Position numbers and translations under genes: made by a program. A stretch of 64,000 nucleotides of DNA, taken from assembly GCA_016081115.2 (NCBI GenBank), contig JABTTQ020000187.1, positions 310,001 to 374,000 of the forward strand. Direction: 5' to 3'. Position 1 is the first letter of the stretch. Every line of letters begins with the position of its first letter. Below are positions 33,917-46,024 of the stretch, one piece after another. The DNA is from Rehmannia glutinosa. Its lineage: Eukaryota; Streptophyta; Magnoliopsida; Lamiales; Orobanchaceae. The notes beneath the pieces are model-generated. The model was given only the letters and a program-made list of their open reading frames with translations. It was not told the origin of the DNA and did not search any database.

Positions 33917-36900
33917 TCAACACCTTCGCTGCATCCTTCTTTCTTCTTCAGCTATTTCGGAGTCATCATGTCTCTTCTTTTTTCTTTCTTCTTCTGCAGC
34001 TCTCTGCTTCTTTTCATAAGTTGTTTTAGAAGCATCATCCCTCCGCTTCCTCTCGAGCCATTGTTGTGTTAGCCTTTCGTTCTTTTCCTCTTGTCTTCTT
34101 ACCGCCTTTGCGTTCTTTCTTGCCACTTCCAGATTGGCCACCTCATCATACCCAGCCCAGTAGATCCTCCATTTCTTCCCAGGATCTACATATTCAATGT
34201 TCTTGTGTTGTGGTCGAGGTCGGGAACCTCTTCCACCACCACTTTTTCCTCTTCCTCTGGGTGTGTACTGCATGGGAGTCTTCTGCTTACCAGCTGAGTG
34301 ACTGCTGGAAGTCTGGTGCTTTTCAGCTTCTTCACACAATGCAAGACATTTCTCCCAGTACAGATCCTAGGCTTGGGCTAGTGACATTCCTTGGAAATAT
34401 CCTTCAGATTTGAGCGTTTTGAATTCTTCAACTAATCTAGGCTCAGATCCATTGTCAGGGTCATCATCTTGATCCTTCCCTGCTGGAATACCACCATACT
34501 GTTTCAACACTTCTTGAACGCGGGCATCCTGCTTTTTGGAAAACTCCTCAATCCCTGCCTTAATGATTCTTCTTTTCTCCGACATTGGCACAACAGAGTG
34601 CTCAATGGGTAGGGTTACGAGGAGTTTGCTCAGGATGGAGGTAGTAATTTGACCATGCCGAGGGGTTTCAGCTATCATCAAAGTCAAATCTTTCGAACTT
34701 TCCCCCTCAGCTGCTTTTCCCTTCTTCTCAGCTGCAGATTCCTTCAACTTTTCTTCTTTTAAATTCCTTAGGGACTCCTCTTCCCCCTTTTTGGCATCAT
34801 CAAAGGAAATAGAGACCCCAGGAAACATGCCTACGAGCATGAAGTCAAGTCTATTTAGAGCTGAATTTTGTTTGGAGTCAGCTGTTGCATAAGCTGCTCG
34901 AAATTTTGAGTAAGTTTCCTTGGACTCGGCCGCCACCAATTTCATTTCAGCCATGAGTAAGCTGAATTTATCATTCATTGTGTTCTCAAGGTGCATATTT
35001 CTTTTCTCTGGAATTCTTGCAGCAGCTCCATTTCAGTCTTATGAGACTCGTGTAACCTTTCGATGTAAGCATGCATCCTTTGTTTGATATCAGCGTTGTC
35101 AGCCATCTAGACGAGCATTTTGCCATATAATACTTTGAAATAACGAACTTGTTCAAGTCGCATGGTAGATTACTGTTGAGACCATTCCCTGATCCGTACT
35201 ACTATCCCTCTTAAGTTAACTGTGAGGGTAGCATCCATGTTGTCCATTTTTAAGTCGAGTGAAGCCTGATGTCTTTCAATCTTCTCAATCTCTTCACAGA
35301 TTTTCTTGAACACCTCACGAATCTCAGTTGTCTCACTTGATTCAGCTGCAGGACACTCTTCATCAAGGTCAAATTCGGCTAGAACAATGGTGTCAGTGGG
35401 GATGATTGGATCTTCTCTTACAGTGAATCTTCGTTGTTGAACGGCGGTCTCTTCTTATAACTCTGGTAGGATTTGTGTGAAAGGAAACATCACCTGAAAG
35501 GCATCATCGCACACATATGGGATGGTTTACGAGGTTTGTGCCTGCGATGACGGAGCTGGTGTAGTCGTTACTGCTGCAGTTGTGGGAGCCTGCGCAGTTG
35601 ACTCGGTTTCAACTGGGGCTTTGGGATTGCTTTACCCAGTTGACTGAGTCTCAACTGTCTTAACAACGTCTTCGGTCTCAGTAGATTTTTCTAAATGAAG
35701 TACCTGGTCCTCTCTTTCGCATCATCGGGCGTCATCGGATGATGATGAGACCTGTGGGCTTGGCTCATCATAGAAATTAAATTTTTGACGAGCCACTTTG
35801 TCACTTAGCTGGCTCTTAGTTTTGATAACATCCTCAGATGGGTCCGTAGGATTTGCAATCGGAGTGGACTCAGCTTCATCTTCTGACCCCAAGAATGATA
35901 CATCAAGGTTCTCCTGGGAGTCATGAAGTGCACTTATCTCCTTTTCAATTTCAGCGCTTTGAATTGGATGAATGTCCTGTATCTCTTGACCCTTACCTAG
36001 GGAAGTCTCAACCTCCCTTACGCCTTCAATACCTCCAGCAGACTCAAATGCTGCGAGGCCTTCAATGTTCCCTTCGACGATCAAGAATTTGTCTTAGGGT
36101 CTTCGACCATGGCATCCATGGGGAGTCTCAACTCATTGGATTGCACTTTCACCGCCTGCAGTGTTCAACTCCCTGGGGAATCTCCATCATGTGCCTCGAC
36201 TATAAGAACAATGTCATTAACCTTAAAAGCAGTTGACATTTCAGCTGGGACAGACTCAACTGTCCGAGCTTCGTCAATGTCACTCTACTGCGGTTCTTTT
36301 TCTGTTTTTTCTTTGCCTCCTTTCTGCAAGTTGGAGTCTTCCACAGCATCCTCCAAACCTGCTGTAGTGGAGAGAGCTTCCTCCTTAGCTGGCGCACCAG
36401 CTGAGTGACTAACAGTGGGGTCACTATGCTCCTGACTCGCGGCCTTTTCCTTTGAGTGCTCAGCCGCTGGGGCAGGTGGTAAAACACCTTCTTCAGGGGT
36501 TGGCTCAACTTGGGTGCCCAAAATCCCAGTGTCATCGCCATTTCCCTTGGATCCATCTTTCGATTGAACAGGGGACGTGGCTACAGCGACGACTGAGGCA
36601 ATGTGCTATGCCACTCCCAGAGGATCGGTCTGCATGAGAGATTGAGACGACTCTCCTGGTCCTTCAACCAATTGTTGCTCTTGCATTAGCCTGGATTCCC
36701 TCAGAGCCTGCTGCATATCTGACTTCTCTGCTACAACAATGGGATCCATATCTTCATCACTTTCCGAGAACACATCGAGATGTGTATGAGTGTGATCGTG
36801 AGAACCAGTAAACTCACACATCTTGGCTTTCTCAAGTGTTTGTGCTTCCTCGGCTGCTTTTTCTTTTTCTTTCTCCCTGATGATGTGAAGAATATCCATG

Positions 36901-38542
36901 CAGTTTTCTTCATCAAGGGCATGTAGCACAGTGTTAACTCCGAGAAATTGCAGCAATTCCTCTTCTTCATCAATTAATTCAGGGTGAGCGAATCGCACTT
37001 GAGTGATCAAGTTTCCATGTCCTCCACTCGTAGGCGTCTCTGGATGTCAGGATACAGTGGAGAGTACATGATTATATCATCGTCATCATCCTCATTTTCT
37101 TGTCCTCCTTTTTCAGGAATTGAAGGCAAGAGACTCTGCTTCTCTTCACCTTCGAAAGATTCAGAAAGTGGAGAGACAACCTTTTCAATCAAGGTTGATT
37201 GTCTCTCCCGCCGCTTTACTTCCCTTAATCAAGTTTCTGCATAACAAGCTGTGTATTCGGATGATATCGCCTTTGCACATCATCGTGAGACTTAGTCGTT
37301 TCATAGATTACTTTAGGAGACTGCTCTTCTTGATTTCTAGCAGTCTCTTCTTCTTTTTCTAGCTGAGTGGCAGACTCAGCTGCCTTCTCAAGATCGGATT
37401 TCTTGACCAACCGTCATTTTGTAATGGGAGCAGTGGAACCTCTGGTTCAATATCCTTAGGTTTCTCAAAGGTGAAGGCTTTTTGAGTTTTCTTAGAGGCA
37501 CCTGCCTTTCTTGTCTTGGCAGTCTTCTTCTTCCTTATGGCTGGAGAAAGGGATTTGAGGTTCCTTCTCAGCCTCTGCTGTAGGGGCAGGAGTCTCGGCT
37601 GCAGGGGCAAGCGACTCGGCTGCACGGTCAGGGGACTCGGCTGCAGGGGCAGGTGCATCCTTTTTCTTAGCTATAGGAGCAACCTTATTATTCGGACTTG
37701 CAGGGGCAGCTTTCTTCTTTGGAGGAGGGGTAGCAGCTGTATCTTCGGGGTAAGCTGATTTCCCCTCACTTGTGTCAGCTCTCTTCGCATGAGCTCTCTT
37801 CTGGGCACCCTAAAGGTTTGCGCAGAACATCCTCTTATTCACGTGAAACGGTTTGCCATGGCGAAGGGCAACACCTTTCACTTCCAGCACGTGACCAATT
37901 ACAAGACCATATCCAAGTGATCCTCCAAAGGATCCATCCTCCTTAAAGGTCTTGTTCATCACATTCTGGCGTAGTCATCAGATACGAACTCGGTTGATTA
38001 ACCTTCTTGCCCTGCATGGTCGCAACCATGACGATCAACTTAGTCTTTGACAGCTGGTTGAAGCTGCCAAACCTCATATCTACACACTTGGAGACGACAT
38101 CCATCGACATGATAGTCGATCCTTCAAAGAATTTCTTGTCAGCTGTGTAGACTACCTTAGCAGCACACTCAGGTTTGGCTACTTCTTTCCATGCAGCAGC
38201 CAAGTCTACATCAGCTTGATGTATCTCCTTTATGCCTTCCGATGGAAACAAGCAGTGCTCAACAAGGTCCTTAGCACTTATTGTGATGTCCTTGCGGTGG
38301 ACAGAAGACTTGATTCCTTCGTCCTGCACCTCCGCGTTGACATAGAACATCGCTACATCCTCAAGGTAGGTGAGGGAATACTCCATGTTTAGAAAAGCCT
38401 TGAGACCTGACTTTTCTAGTATCTCAGCGATTTTCAAAACAAGGGTTTCATCAGAACTCTGCTTCACCATTCCTTCGAAGTCAACTGATGATCTTGAGTC
38501 GATTTGCTTGGAGAGCTTGACATAGTCGATCTTTGGTGCCAT
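33917..38542 (-). pseudogene. Element 1 third ORF downstream of pol, broken
   Basis: Starts MAPKIDYVKLSKQIDSRSS at 38542 and is open for about 190 codons before a frameshift. Parts in order: an N-terminal domain (LKAFLNMEYSLTYLEDVAMF to LSKTKLIVMVATMQGKKVN); a Lys/Ala/Pro-rich region near 37700-37500; an acidic, Ser/Glu-rich middle (37200-35700); a helical part (35300-34900); and a highly charged C-terminus with NIEYVDPGKKWRIYWAGYDE and long Glu/Arg/Lys stretches. The N-terminal domain resembles proteins common in Lamiales genomes, from memory. In Sireviruses this position holds an env-like ORF, but no clear signal peptide or membrane segment is visible. Function unknown. Confidence 0.65.
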
Positions 38543-38680
38543 TTTTGGAGAGTTTTATCGATTAAAAACTGTAGAACATGCTTGAGAATACTTAGTATTT
38601 CCGAGAGAAAAGAGAACTTTGCTTTGCCTTTGCTTTGAAGATGAACAGTTTCAGTAAGAGAGAGAGAAGGCTGAAAACCG

Positions 38681-38690
38681 TATATATAAG
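38681..38690 (-). promoter_or_regulatory. Internal TATA box upstream of the element 1 third ORF
   Basis: Minus strand CTTATATATA lies about 140 bases before the MAPKID start. A CT-rich stretch (TTCTCTCTCTCTTAC) follows about 15 bases downstream, a typical plant initiator context. The counterpart in element 2 is at 50735-50742. Confidence 0.6.
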
Positions 38691-39110
38691 GTTATGAAAG
38701 GACATGTCTTTGGATTTTGAATTTTTGATCGAGATCAACAGCTCCGATTAGAATGTCAAAACTGCATTTAATTCCTCGTATTTAATGTGGCAGCATTTAT
38801 ATCCAATCATATGCTTACTGTGCAACTTTTTTTATGATTCGTCATTATTATTGTGTCGACGTCATCCTTAAAAACATTCCTGCTCATTTAAACGATTTGT
38901 GTTTTTGTCACTTAGTTCATAAATGACTCAGCTTATATCAAATATGACTTAACTCGCTTTCTCTTTTTCATTAAGTGACTCAAATTTGTCGCCTAACTCG
39001 ATACAACTAACTTTCCGATATGGGTTGTTTCACTTGGTGATTTGTGAAACTTGCTCTTTTCTCATTTTCTAATCGACTATCTCTCTTGATTGAGTCTTCT
39101 GAGTGTTAAC

Positions 39111-42100
39111 TCAGCTCAATATCTCATTCTTAAGCTCTTCAAATCTATATTCACATAGGGGCTTGGTGAATATGTCAGCTAACTGCTTATCAGTTGAGAT
39201 ATACTCCAAAGTGATGTCTTTCTTTTCAACATGATCTCTTATAAAATAATATCTGATATCAATGTGCTTTGTTCTTGAATGCAACACAGGATTCTGAGTG
39301 ATTTCAATAGCACTAGTGTTATCACACATAATTGGAATCTCTTTTTCATCAATCTCATAGTCTCTCAGTTGTTGTCTCATCCATAAGACTTGGGCAAATT
39401 TGCCTTCCAGACTATGTACTCTGTTTCAGCTGTGGATGTGGCTATTGAATTTTGCTTCTTGCTAAACCAAAAAACCAATCTATTTCCAAGTATTTGACAT
39501 GTACCTGATGTACTCTTCCTGTCAACTCTACATCCAACATAGTCTGAGTCTGAGTAATCAATAAGCTTGAATCCACCTTCATTTGGATACCATAAGCCAA
39601 CTTCATAGCATCCCTTCGAATACCTTAGGATTCTCTTAGCTGCAGTCATGTGGCTCTCCTTTGGTGTAGATTGAAATCTTACACATACACCTACTGCAGA
39701 GGTGATGTCTGGCCTGTTGCCGTTAAGTAGAGCAATGATCCAATAAGTGCTCTATATTTGGTTTGATCTACAGCCTTGCCATCTGCATCCATGTCCATCT
39801 TGACTGATGTGTTCATTGGTATTTTCATAGAAGACTTCTCTTCCATAAAACATTTCTTCATTAAATCTCTGGTGTATTTTGTTTGACTTATGAAGGTTCC
39901 ATCCTTCAATTGCTTGACTTGAAGTCCTAGGAAGAAAGTTAGCTCTCCCATCATGCTCATCTCAAATTTACCTTGCATGAGGTTTGAGAACTTATCACAC
40001 AGCTCCTTGTTTGTGGATCCAAAAATGATATCATCCACATATATTTGAACAAGCAGTATACTCTCTTCATCTTGAATTCTGAAGAGTGTTCGATCTACTT
40101 TGCCTTTGGTGAATCCATTGTCAGTTAGAAATTGGGACAATGTATCATACCATGCTCTTGGTGCCTATTTCAATCCATATAATGCTTTCTTGAGCTTGTA
40201 CACTTTATCTCCAATAGTCTTCTGCTCAAAACCTGGAGGTTGTTTAACATAGACTTCTTCCTCTAACATCCATTTGATACACAATGAAGTTCTTATGTGC
40301 AGCATAGGCAAGAAACATCCTTATTGCTTCCAATCTTGCAACAGGAGTAAAGGTTTCATCAAAATCTATACCCACTTCTTGGCAATACCATTTGGCTACC
40401 AATCTTGCTTTATTTCTCACCACAGATCCTTCCTCATTCATCTTGTTTCTGAAAACCCATTTTGTGCCAATAACATTTTGATGGGTTGGTCTCTGCACCA
40501 ATTCCCAAACCTTGTTTCTTTCAAATTGATTCAGCTCTTCTTGCATAGCTTGAATCCAATGTGTGTAATCCAATACTTGAGACACATCTTTTGGCTCTAT
40601 TTGGGAAATAAAATAAGTAAACATTGCTTCATGATGTGCTCTGGATCTGGTTCTTATGTGATCTCTTACATTTCCAATTTACTAACTCTGGTGGATGGTC
40701 TCGCAGCCATCTCACATCAGGTTGGAGCAATTCAACTGGATTCAGCCGTCTCGCAGCTAAGTTGTCTTGAACATCTCTTTCATTTTCATTCAGCTGTAGA
40801 CTTTCCAGCTGTCTTTGAGATTTAGATATTCCATCTTCATCTGTGTTGATTGCTCTTACTTCAGCTTCAACATAAGGACTCTTCTACATAGTTGGCTGAT
40901 TCAACTTGTCAGCTAACTCTTCAATGTCTTCTCCATTCACATTAGGTTCATCAAAAACCACATGGATCTCTATAGGCTTTGCTCTCAGCTGAGTATCCCA
41001 AAAAGATACCTTCATCAGCTTTAGCATCAAAAGCCTTCAAATTATCATTGACATTGTTATGGATGAAGCATTTGTATCCAAATATCCTGAAGTACCCAAC
41101 ATTTGGCTTTCTCCTTGTCCAAATCTCATAGGGAGTCTTGGTTAATTGCATGTTAATCATGCATCTATTTTGAGTATAACATGATGTGTTAATGGCTTAA
41201 GCCCAAAATCTCTTAGGCAATCCAGCTTCAACTAACATGGCCCTTGTAGCTTCCTTGAGAGTTCTGTTCCTTCTTTCAGCTACTCCATTATGCTGTGGAG
41301 TTCTTGCTGCAGATAACTCATGAGCAATACTGAGTAATTATCCCATTGACAAACTCAGTTCCTTTATCAGACCTTATCTTTATAATGGTTTGGCTCTTTT
41401 CATTTTGAACTCTTTTCATCAATTGAGGTAACTTCTGCAAAGTTTCATTCTTTTTGCACAAGAAGATTGTCCATGTATATCTTGAATAATCATCTACCAC
41501 CACTAAGGTGTATTTCTTTCCACTTATGTTGGCTGGTTCAACTGGACCAAATAGATCCATATGCAATGGATGTAATATCCTTGTTGAAGAAGGACTTGGC
41601 TTGTCCTTGAATGAAGATTTTATTTACTTTCCCATCTGGCATGCATCACATACGCTTTCTTTCTTGTACATTGAGTTTGGCAATCCTTCCACAAGATGAC
41701 TCTTTGAAAGCGTTTTGATTGTCTTGAAGTTCAGATGACTCAGCTTCTTGTGCCACAACCAACTTGATTCGGTTGTGCTCTTTTTTGCTAACAGACAAGT
41801 GCTTGGTGTAGCGATGAGACCGATCTACCACATACATATTCTTCTCTTGATCTTGATCCTTGCAAAGACTATTTCATTCAATTCAAAGCATCTTTGATCG
41901 GCACACTCCCATATTGACTCCAACATTGTAGCCCTTGTCACAGAGTTAGCTGATGCTTAGCAGGTTGAAGTTGAGACCTTCAACATAAGCAACATCTGTG
42001 ATTTCCAATCCATTCTTCTTGATAGATCCCGTGCCTTTGATTTTACCTAGAGCTCCATTTCCTCCAAATATGACTTTTGCACCTCTAATCTCCTTGAATC

Positions 42101-42200
42101 TTGACAGGTTTTTCTTGTTTCCTGTCATATGTCTGGAACAACCACTATCCATGTACCAGGTTCCTTGGCACTCAGCTGTTCCTTGAACCTGCAATCAAGG
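39111..42200 (-). pseudogene. Element 1 pol: protease, integrase, RT, RNase H
   Basis: Protease: WYMDSGCSRHMTGN near 42155 keeps the DSG active site. Integrase core near 41560: MDLFGPVEP (first Asp) and SDKGTEFVN (second Asp), then a small deletion causing a frameshift near 41325. RT: NVIGTKWVFRNK and FDETFTPVARLEAIR (40520-40320); the region after YQMDV loses its SAFLNG-like motif by deletion. A CAG-to-TAG stop lies at 40165-40167, and the YVDD catalytic box is at 40030-40041. RNase H: YRALIGSLLYL, YSDSDYVGCRVDRKSTSG, then CDNTSAIEITQNPVLHSR and LADIFTKPL, ending at 39111. Integrase before RT defines Ty1/copia. Not functional. Confidence 0.88.
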
Positions 42201-42203
42201 AAA

Positions 42204-44107
42204 TCAGTTTTTAGGTACCCATACTTGCCTGGGTCCTGAGGGGTTAGTGCTGTAAGATGATCCAACCAGCCTATAGCCAAAGGACTTGACTCTAAGAGAT
42301 TGCCATCTAATAAGTGCCATAATCGTAGTGCACATTAGCAAATTGCTTGGGGGTTTTAGGTTCATACTACTGTCTCTTTTGTCTGTATACATGTGTGTGT
42401 GTTTTAGCAATTGCTTTCTTGGGGTAGTTGTGATATTTCTGAGTGTAGTGCATGGGTGCATATGTGTGCTGATAATAGCTCTTTTCCCTTTGGAAAGACC
42501 TTTGCTGAGGTTTAGGTCTCTGCCATTTAGGTTTGTATTCATTGGTCTTTGTTGATATTTCACATTGTTCCTTCAACTTGGTTTGGGTAGTTTCTACCAT
42601 TCCCATCATATGTATTTCTCTGATGAAATTTAAGGGTTTGGTAGTTTTGTTTGAGAGTATTTTTGTTTGGAGTTTGCTGAGGAGCTCTGCTGGATTTCTT
42701 CTCAGCTGTCCTCTCAGCATACTCAACTGGCTATTTTCCTTTCCCTTCATATACAAGGCCAGTTTGTTTGTGATTGTGCTTAGGAGTGAATGTGGGTGCA
42801 ACATTTGGTGTTTTGGATTTTTGAGATGCTTCATTGCTTGAAGATTCTTTTTCCAAAATCACTCTTGGAGTTTGACTGTGCACAAAGGAATTGAATCCTA
42901 TGCCTGTCTTATCTCCACATTCTTTTTGACTCATGATAAGATCATCCAATGATTTGGATGCCTTTGTAAATGAGGCAATCACATTTTTGATGTCTTTTTC
43001 CCTCTTTTCTATAGCAGCTATCTCTGCTATCATTTTGGCATTCTCAGCCTTCAGCTTTGTATTCTCATCAGCTATGTGACTTAGAGTACTCAGCTCCTTA
43101 GTCAGCTGTGAGTTTTGCTTTTGAGCTGGCTGCTTTCCTTATTTAGAAGTGTGTGTGAGGATTTAATGTGCTCAAAAATCTTTCATTATTTTGCCTAATG
43201 AATCATAAAGATCAGTGGGTGATGAAGTGTGTGTATCACAGTCACTATCACTTGAATCTGAATGAGATGAGTTAGAGTGTACCTCATCATCTTGGTCTGG
43301 TTGATCTTGTTCTTTAGCCATAAGGCAGATCATGGCTTCTTCTTCAGAATCACTTGAGTAGTCAGCTTCACTACTCTCTTAGTCTGCTGCTTCTTTAGAC
43401 TTAGATGTCTCAGCAGTCTCAGCAGCCAACATGGCTTTTTCTTCTTTTCTCTTCTTCTTTCATCAAGACTTTCCTTTCTTCATTCCTATATTTGTTGGTG
43501 GTGGATAGGAACAATCAATTGCAAAATGTCCTGGTTGTCTGCAGTTCCAACACAGGTTCTCAGCTCTTTGATCAGCTCTCTCTGTCCTTGGGTTATCAGC
43601 TCTCTGATATTCTACCCTACCTTGTTTCTTTTATAGTTCTTATTAAAGAACTTGTTGAATCTTTTAACCATTAGGGTAATTTCCTCCTGGTCTATGTCTT
43701 CCTTTGGTTCAGCTCTCTTTCCATCCTTGACTATCAGTGCAGCTGTCTTGGGTACAACTGTCTCCTCTTGCTCTTTTCTTCTCAGCTCAAACTCATAGGC
43801 TTTGAGGTCTGAGAATAGCTCATGGTTGGATGTTCTTGAGAGGTCCATTGAATGTCTCAGATCCATAGTCTGCATTTCCCATCAATTGGGAGGCTTCTTA
43901 TTATCTTCATACACATTTCCTTTTGTGTATATTCCTTCCCAAGAGCTGAAAGTTCATTTGTGATTTCAGTGAATCTGGCATCCAGCTGATCCATGGATTC
44001 ACCTGTAAACATTTTGAAATTTTCAAATTTTTGAACAGCAACAGACAATTTATTTTCTTTAATTTGCTCTGATCCTTCACAAATTAAAGTTAGTTTATTC
44101 CAGATTG
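42204..44107 (-). pseudogene. Element 1 gag, N-terminus deleted
   Basis: Sequence resumes at LICEGSEQIKENKLS, within the UBN2-type gag domain, and runs through QLDARFTEITNELSALG. A frameshift follows near 43870, then LRHSMDLSRTSNHELFSDL. The nucleocapsid zinc knuckle is intact: CWNC then GHFAIDC (CX2CX4HX4C, 43511-43552). A linker with a Ser/Asp-rich segment, a coiled-coil-like stretch (EIAAIEKREKDIKNVIASF) and a basic region leads into protease. The start codon and about 130 residues are lost by the 402-bp deletion. Gag would form the particle and bind RNA. Confidence 0.8.
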
Positions 44108-44152
44108 GAGATCTACTTCAGTAACCAGTGCGGAAGGCTCAATGAACCAACC

Positions 44153-44164
44153 GCTCTAATACCA
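44153..44164 (-). other. Element 1 primer-binding site
   Basis: Minus strand TGGTATTAGAGC, three bases from LTR B; initiator-Met type with one C-to-T change from TGGTATCAGAGC. Confidence 0.8.
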
Positions 44165-44166
44165 CT

Positions 44167-45746
44167 TGTAGGTCCCAAGGGGTGTAAGTAAGGTTCAGAA
44201 GGGGGGTTGAATAAACCTTACCAACTTTTCGATTTTAGTCATTTTAAAATAATTACAGAGTTAATACATAGCTAAGTCCTTGAGGGACAGCTAAGTTAGT
44301 TAATCAGCAGAGTTAGCCACTCAACAGACTCGATAGAGCTGTTGATAGAATAACTCAGCTGTTTAGTCTAAACCTTAACTTGGTTGTGATGAGTTTTTCA
44401 GCGGAAGACTTAACACCCTTGAATTTGATTTAACTTTGTTTTAACACTTGATTTTAACACTTAGTTATTTTATCAGTTGGATAGCAAATTATCAGCAGAT
44501 ATAAAATATGTGTGCATGAATGTAAATATGCTGAAATATAAATGACAAGTAAATTTTATAGAGGTTCGAAGATGGGGTAATTCTTTCTACTCCTCTCTTC
44601 TCCAACTCCCGGAGGAATCCACTAAGTAATGATCGAGCACAAAGTGGTTATCGCCCAGAGACAAGTCTTGATCACGCTTTGGTGACTTGCTCCTTGGACT
44701 CGATCTGGAGATGCTTGGTCACACAATCTGCTTCTCGTCCGACTCACTTCTTCTTCACCGGCAATCGCTTGCTATTTCGGGGTTCACTTTCTCAAGCTTC
44801 TTGGATTTGATCACGAAGCCCTCCAATAACTTGAGATTGGTTCGACCTTGAACCTTCCTACAATCCTCCTTGGAAAGTAGACCCATTTTGATTCTTCAAA
44901 AGTTTCCTCTTCAACAGTTTGAAGTTGTCTTTCCTTCAAAACTTGGTGTTGGATCGATTTCCTTTGAGGTTTAGGCTTGAGGATATTGCTTGAATAACTT
45001 GAGAATATTTTGTAGGTTACAGTTTGAATATTGCTTGCTCGTTCGTGGTTCAGGTAACCTTTTCTCAATGAAATTCCTCAGCCTTTTATAGTGAACTTTC
45101 AAAAATATGCCCGTTGAAGAGATAGGCTGATTTTCAAAAGTCACTTTTGTTCGTTGGCTTGTCTTTTCTTGGTCTTCAGTCTTGAGATGTAGACCTTTCC
45201 TCTTATTAAATGAATGCCCAGCTTTTCAGGTTCTGACACAAGGTACAATGCTTCCCATTGGTTTACTCCTTTTGCACGCTTCTGAGATTAAGCACTTTAA
45301 GACATGGCATCATGGAAGTATTACTTATTTATGTAATAATCTTGACTTTTGTGCAACTGATTCTTTTCAGTTAATTCCTCTTTGCAGCTACCTTTTCCCC
45401 ACGTGACTTGAGTCTTCTCCAATGATTGAGAGACTCATCTGTCACTTCAACTTGTGACATGGCTTCTAGGGTTGACTTAACTGACTCTTCACACAGCTGT
45501 CCCTCAGCTGTTACGTCTTCAGTCGAGTCCTATATCTTCTTTCTTGGCCATACTCAGATGTTCCTCAGCGGAGTCTTCACTTCACTTCTTCAGTTGACTT
45601 CTTGTATTCCCAGGCATAGCTGACTTGACTCAGCTCATTCAGCCCTATCTATTACAATAAGAATTACAAGGAAAATGTGGTGCCAACATTCTAATCTTAG
45701 TTTTACATGGCATTCAACAAAATCTACAAAAAATAATTTCCCAACG
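44167..45746 (-). repeat. Copia LTR B, 1580 bp (shared middle LTR)
   Basis: Bounded by the primer site of element 1 on the left and the polypurine tract of element 2 on the right, so it serves as the 5' LTR of one and the 3' LTR of the other. The terminal base at 45746 is G where a canonical end would give A. Confidence 0.9.
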
Positions 45747-45760
45747 ATTTCCCCTTTTTG
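45747..45760 (-). other. Element 2 polypurine tract
   Basis: Minus strand CAAAAAGGGGAAAT directly before LTR B. Confidence 0.8.
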
Positions 45761-46024
45761 ATGATGCCAAAAATTAACAAAATCAAATAAAATATAAACA
45801 GCACAGATACATACAGACAATGCAGAAACAAAGAATGTATGTGTTGAATACATCATTTTATTGATCATATCATGATTGTTCTTTACACAGCTGTTTACAA
45901 GGTGTATCAGAGCATACTCAATTCTAGCAAAACACATATCTATGCTAGGATACAACAATAGAGAGAAAATACAACAATGCTTTACTGAATGTACAGATGA
46001 CTTACACACATATGTATTTACACT

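Larger units (their letters stand above)
32071..45746 (-). mobile_element. Ty1/copia element 1 (probable Sirevirus lineage)
   Basis: Minus-strand order: 5' LTR 45746-44167 (shared with element 2), primer site 44164-44153, gag (N-terminus deleted), pol, spacer with internal promoter, third ORF, polypurine tract 33618-33604, 3' LTR 33603-32071. The body is 10,563 bp, about 400 bp shorter than that of element 2, and a 402-bp gag deletion accounts for this. LTRs of more than 1.5 kb, copia gene order (IN before RT) and an extra long ORF after pol fit Sireviruses. All frames are broken. Confidence 0.85.

Noticed and set aside
40274..40825. 183-codon plus-strand ORF
   Set aside because: Antisense shadow of copia RT; the minus frame carries the recognisable RT motifs.
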